Positions 32,966-36,089 of a stretch of DNA of 36,089 nt are shown here, piece after piece (the stretch's first letter is position 1; every line of letters starts with the position of its first letter). The position numbers and the translations under genes are program-made. The stretch is from positions 1 to 36,089 of IMG/VR virus record IMGVR_UViG_3300037300_000016. One strand, written 5' to 3'. Below the pieces are notes generated by a model. It was not told the DNA's origin, did no database searches, and worked only from the letters and a program-made list of their open reading frames with translations. The DNA is from a virus.

Positions 32966-34599
32966 TAGGCTAACTTCTTAAATGCTTCAGTGCCAGCATT
33001 ATTTCCAGCAACTTGCCCTAGTGCTTCTGCTTCTTGGATTGTTTTGCCAGATGCCAGTGCATTATCAATTGTAGTATTACGAGCATTACGTTGAATATCT
33101 CTAACATTAATCACTTCAGTTGTACCAGAAGAAGCAACTGCAGTTGTTGATGTCTGAGGAATATCGCTAATGCCTTTAGACTTTGCATATGCTGCAACAG
33201 TAGTTGTCCCTTGTTGAATTGCTTTAGGGACACCAGCGCCGAATGAAGCAGGATAGAAGTGCCCTGAGTCACCGCTTAAATCATTAATCAAACCAAACTT
33301 TTGCATTGATTGACGAGCAAGACCAACATATTCATTTGGTCCGCCACGGCCATCATCATACTTGCCATTCACATAAAGCGCAACGTCTGCAGCTGCTCCA
33401 TAGTTATGCCATGACTTGCCTGCGCCAGCTGCTCGAATACCAGAAGCAGCTAACTGAGCAGATCTTTCTGGAGAGCGATAACCTTCAGTGACATTAATAT
33501 CTCTGTTTGGAAAATTAGTTGTAATATAGTCTTGTATGCCTGCAGCAAATCTACCACGAACTGAAGAGTCCATGGTATTTAATCTTGTTGCAATTGATTT
33601 AGCAAATTTAGACGGAGCAAAGTCCTGCGCAACAAACTGTTTACCGTCAGGGAATGGGTTAGCAAGGGAAGAAGGCGGAACCACATTACGAGTTTGGTCT
33701 TGTATCTGAGCTGGAGACTTTCCAGAAGCAGCGACTAGTGGTGTTGGCTGAGCAGTAGTAGCACTAGTAACTTTTGCTGATTGAGCAATTGCTGCCTGTT
33801 GAGCAGAACCTGGTCCAAGAGTATACGCAACCGCAATCGGTGCAACACCAGACACTGCAATATCATTTGCTACATCTGGTAACGGGAACTTAGCCGAGGT
33901 TGGAATAAATTGCTCAAATTTAGTACTGAGATCTTCTTCTGATTTTGTCACGGCATTATTAAATATACTTTCAAAGTCTTTTGTAAATGATTCTATAATT
34001 GAATCTGGAGTTTTCGATGGATCTGGTTGTAGTGCCTTCTTAGGGAACTCAACAAATGTATCGCCTATCTTAATAAGGTTAGGTATGCTATTACAAACAT
34101 CAAGTGGATTATTAAGTGGATCTTCAACAAATCTTTGAAGGTTATCAATAATCTGTTGAGCAGCAGGACCAGCTTCTTGATATGCTGCTCGCAAGTTAAG
34201 TATGTCTGCGGCTATACCTTCAGGATTTTGTAATGAAGCTTCTGATATTAAATTTAATGCAGTCTGTTGAAGTAATGATTCGATTACATCAGGAGCATTT
34301 TGTATTGCATCAATAAAAGTTTCTGCTTCAGTTACTATACTATCAATTGCATTGATGAAGTTTTTACCTAACATCACTTGTGCCTGAATGGTATCTTGTA
34401 ATTTTTTTATTTCTGTAAAGACACCATTTTCGCCACACAGCAAACTATTGACATCGGTAAATTGATTTACTACTCCAAGAGCACCGGCTGCTAAGGCTGC
34501 TCCGCCAGCAGTTATAGTCGTGACTGCACCGACTGCATTTGATGCAGAATTTGTCACTGCCTGTACTGAAGCAATTGCGCCTGATAAATCTAAAGCCAT
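32965..34599 (-). CDS. Tail-associated peptidoglycan hydrolase with M15 (VanY/DacC-like) peptidase domain
   Basis: 544 residues. The first 250 are Ala/Ile-rich and helical (SGAIASVQAVTNSASNAVGA), and 250-320 are a low-complexity linker. Residues about 345-455 form an M15 zinc peptidase domain: TEGYRSPERSAQLAASG, then KSWHNYGAAADV with the SxHxxxxAxD motif (H398, D405), and DSGHFYP with the third ligand H447. Such enzymes cut peptide bonds of the cell-wall stem peptide (family knowledge). It lies between the gp5-like hub and the PAAR tip and has no holin neighbour, so a virion role in penetrating the wall is more likely than an endolysin role (inference). The start at 34599 is 12 nt after the hub gene, with an AAAAAGGAT ribosome site. 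Confidence 0.85.
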   Translation of the reverse strand: MALDLSGAIASVQAVTNSASNAVGAVTTITAGGAALAAGALGVVNQFTDVNSLLCGENGVFTEIKKLQDTIQAQVMLGKNFINAIDSIVTEAETFIDAIQNAPDVIESLLQQTALNLISEASLQNPEGIAADILNLRAAYQEAGPAAQQIIDNLQRFVEDPLNNPLDVCNSIPNLIKIGDTFVEFPKKALQPDPSKTPDSIIESFTKDFESIFNNAVTKSEEDLSTKFEQFIPTSAKFPLPDVANDIAVSGVAPIAVAYTLGPGSAQQAAIAQSAKVTSATTAQPTPLVAASGKSPAQIQDQTRNVVPPSSLANPFPDGKQFVAQDFAPSKFAKSIATRLNTMDSSVRGRFAAGIQDYITTNFPNRDINVTEGYRSPERSAQLAASGIRAAGAGKSWHNYGAAADVALYVNGKYDDGRGGPNEYVGLARQSMQKFGLINDLSGDSGHFYPASFGAGVPKAIQQGTTTVAAYAKSKGISDIPQTSTTAVASSGTTEVINVRDIQRNARNTTIDNALASGKTIQEAEALGQVAGNNAGTEAFKKLA

Positions 34600-34611
34600 G
34601 CCATATCCTTT

Positions 34612-36000
34612 TTAATTCAGTGTTATGATTGAACCATTAATGCTGACAATACCTAGGGCAGTAGTGCTACTGGCAGCACCAATTAATTCTGATAAGCTTC
34701 CGCCAATATCAACTGACTTTGAAACACCAACAGCTTCAGATCGCGAACCAATAATTATTTCTGATAAGTTCACACCCACAACAACTGACTTTGAAACACC
34801 AACAGTTTCAGTTGCACTAATGCCAACTTTTATATCTAAGTTTGTTGATGTATCAATTGTCATAAAGCCAACAGACTCAATATTATATAAACCATATACA
34901 ATATCCATTCTATTAGCTTTTGTGACTATACCCATGTTGCCTGACACCGAAATATTATTGCTGCCTTTAATTGATAATGAGTTATCACCGCCTACATTAG
35001 TTTGTGATGAATTAGCAACAAGCTCTAGTTTATTACCACCAACATTTAAAGAATGATTACCAGCCGACTTAATATAGTATTCGCCACCAATGTTTGTTGA
35101 TACATCTTGTTGAACCTCTGTTACCATATTGCCAGCAATGATTTTTGTTTGCTTTGACTTTGCAATAGTTTCGGTATAGGTACCACCAACCTCAAGCGTA
35201 TAGTCGCCTTTGACTAGTTGATTCATATTGCCATCAACAGTAATGTTTAAGTTACCTTTGACATACATATTCTTATTGCCCATGATAAGTTCATAACCGT
35301 CACCAACAATTTTAATTGTACGAGTACCATCAACAATAATCTCATCGTATGAACCAGACGGGTGCATACGTGTTACGCGTTGAGCACCAGGCGAAGAATC
35401 AAACTCTTCTAGCATACCGCCTTCGTATTCATTGACCGAATTATATGGATACTTTGATACCTGACCACCGCGAAGTGGTAACTCTGCCCAAGACTCTCTT
35501 TCATATTCAGCGTCGGCACTATCAGGCGCTACGGTAGATGCCTTATATTTTTTACTAGCTGGAATAGAAGGTACACGCGTACGTTCACGTTCTGTATATA
35601 CTGGATGTTCTGTATATGTATCAGGCTTAGCTGCTAGTGATGTATTAGATGTCCCATCGCTCCACTTTGGGTTAACACCAAACGGATCTGTGAATCCTTT
35701 AGAATAATCTGGCGGAGAAGTACTTTGAGTCGAAGGTAATGCGCCGATCACAATAGGATCTTGAAGGTTAACATCATGGTACATTACCAGAACCCATGTT
35801 CCTTCGACAAGCTGTGATACTCCACTAGCGGTTGTTGATACATTGGCCGGCATCATTACCATTGACCAAGGTAACGAATCAATTGGAACTTCATTGATAC
35901 GATCATCTGAATGAAGACCAAATACGCGAACACGAACACGACCCATAGTTAACGGATCATGACGATCTTCTACGACGCCAACATGAAAAGATGTAGCCAT
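34612..36000 (-). CDS. gp5: Baseplate hub/spike protein gp5-like without lysozyme domain
   Basis: Residues 1-95 form the OB-fold of gp5/VgrG proteins: VGVVEDRHDPLTMGRVRVRV, LPWSMVMMPA, GTWVLVMYHDVNLQDPIVIG. Residues about 200-462 are a repetitive beta-helix of short units (NMYVKGNLNITVDGNMNQLV, LEVGGTYTETI, NHSLNVGGNKLELV), as in the gp5 C-terminal needle. T4 gp5 (575 residues) carries a lysozyme between these parts; here 95-200 has no lysozyme motif. The last repeats include two 24-residue units (VGVSKSV... and again VGVSKSV...) matched by a 23-nt exact DNA repeat at 34711-34733 and 34783-34805. It starts at ATG 36000, overlapping the stop of the upstream gene (TAATG). Confidence 0.88.
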   Translation of the reverse strand: MATSFHVGVVEDRHDPLTMGRVRVRVFGLHSDDRINEVPIDSLPWSMVMMPANVSTTASGVSQLVEGTWVLVMYHDVNLQDPIVIGALPSTQSTSPPDYSKGFTDPFGVNPKWSDGTSNTSLAAKPDTYTEHPVYTERERTRVPSIPASKKYKASTVAPDSADAEYERESWAELPLRGGQVSKYPYNSVNEYEGGMLEEFDSSPGAQRVTRMHPSGSYDEIIVDGTRTIKIVGDGYELIMGNKNMYVKGNLNITVDGNMNQLVKGDYTLEVGGTYTETIAKSKQTKIIAGNMVTEVQQDVSTNIGGEYYIKSAGNHSLNVGGNKLELVANSSQTNVGGDNSLSIKGSNNISVSGNMGIVTKANRMDIVYGLYNIESVGFMTIDTSTNLDIKVGISATETVGVSKSVVVGVNLSEIIIGSRSEAVGVSKSVDIGGSLSELIGAASSTTALGIVSINGSIITLN

Positions 36001-36089
36001 TAAAATATGTCTCCAATTATATCAATCAAATTTTTCTTCAAATCAGGAAGTAAAGATTTCTTTATACGAAGCGGAGCACCAAAGTTAGG
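36000..36089 (-). CDS. C-terminal end of an unidentified upstream gene (partial)
   Basis: An open frame enters from the right edge and ends at TAA 36002-36000, sharing its last A with the ATG of the hub gene. Only 29 residues are visible (PNFGAPLRIKKSLLPDLKKN, then LIDIIGDIF). The tight overlap and strand show it is part of the same late operon. In related phages another baseplate or tail-tube gene usually precedes gp5, but these residues are too few to name it. Confidence 0.7.
   Translation of the reverse strand, partial: PNFGAPLRIKKSLLPDLKKNLIDIIGDIF

Noticed and set aside
34612-36000. T4-type lysozyme inside the gp5-like hub
   Set aside because: Residues 95-200 show no lysozyme catalytic pattern and the protein is about 110 residues shorter than T4 gp5.
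1-36089. Reverse transcriptase, template repeat, integrase, transposase or tRNA genes
   Set aside because: Reading both strands gave no frame with such motifs, no second copy of the variable-region-like segment and no cloverleaf-like spacer. All space is taken by structural genes.

Overview
The window is about 36 kb of the late structural region of a T4-like (Straboviridae/Kyanoviridae-type) contractile-tailed phage, most likely from a marine or other aquatic host. Three things support this. The right half holds a recognisable T4-type baseplate series (gp5-like hub, PAAR tip, gp25, gp6, a gp7/tail-protein-I-like protein and gp8). The next gene is a very long protein that opens with the DUF4815 signature common in marine T4-like phages. 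Perfect copies of the T4 late-promoter box TATAAATA lie in front of several genes. No host gene, tRNA, integrase, transposase or photosynthesis gene is visible. The host cannot be named from this sequence; cyanophages and pelagiphages share this layout.

Layout, read in the direction of transcription (right to left, minus strand). 36089-36000: tail end of an unidentified gene. 36000-32107: cell-puncturing device (gp5-like hub without lysozyme, a separate protein with an M15 peptidase domain, a small structural protein, PAAR tip). 32073-26759: baseplate wedge (gp25, gp6, gp7-like, gp8). 26747-17061: the 2109-residue DUF4815 protein, two small proteins and a beta-helix fibre protein. 17061-10852: two large tandem paralogous structural proteins. 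10842-7344: a leucine-rich-repeat protein and a smaller structural protein. 7354-5114: the only plus-strand gene, a PA14-type structural protein, convergent with its right neighbour and divergent from its left one. 5007-1: the tail-fibre/adhesin cassette, with three small proteins (one an Mtd-N-type domain), a 1077-residue repeat-rich fibre with a C-type-lectin-like C-terminus, and a truncated adhesin that runs off the window.

Genes are packed almost without gaps. Stop/start overlaps (TAATG, ATGA) are frequent, so there is translational coupling along long late operons, with TATAAATA boxes as internal entry points. The only spacers of note are 5008-5113 (divergent promoters in a perfect palindrome) and 4387-4455. 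No stretch above 300 bases lacks a gene.

The genes together build a baseplate with its puncturing tip and decorate it with host-recognition proteins. The left 4.2 kb looks different from the rest: clearly more G+C-rich by eye, repetitive at four scales, and ending in an adenine-depleted 90-nt stretch resembling the variable region of a diversity-generating retroelement (DGR). That segment, the LRR protein with GxIP-type repeats and the palindromic divergent late promoter are the most interesting items.
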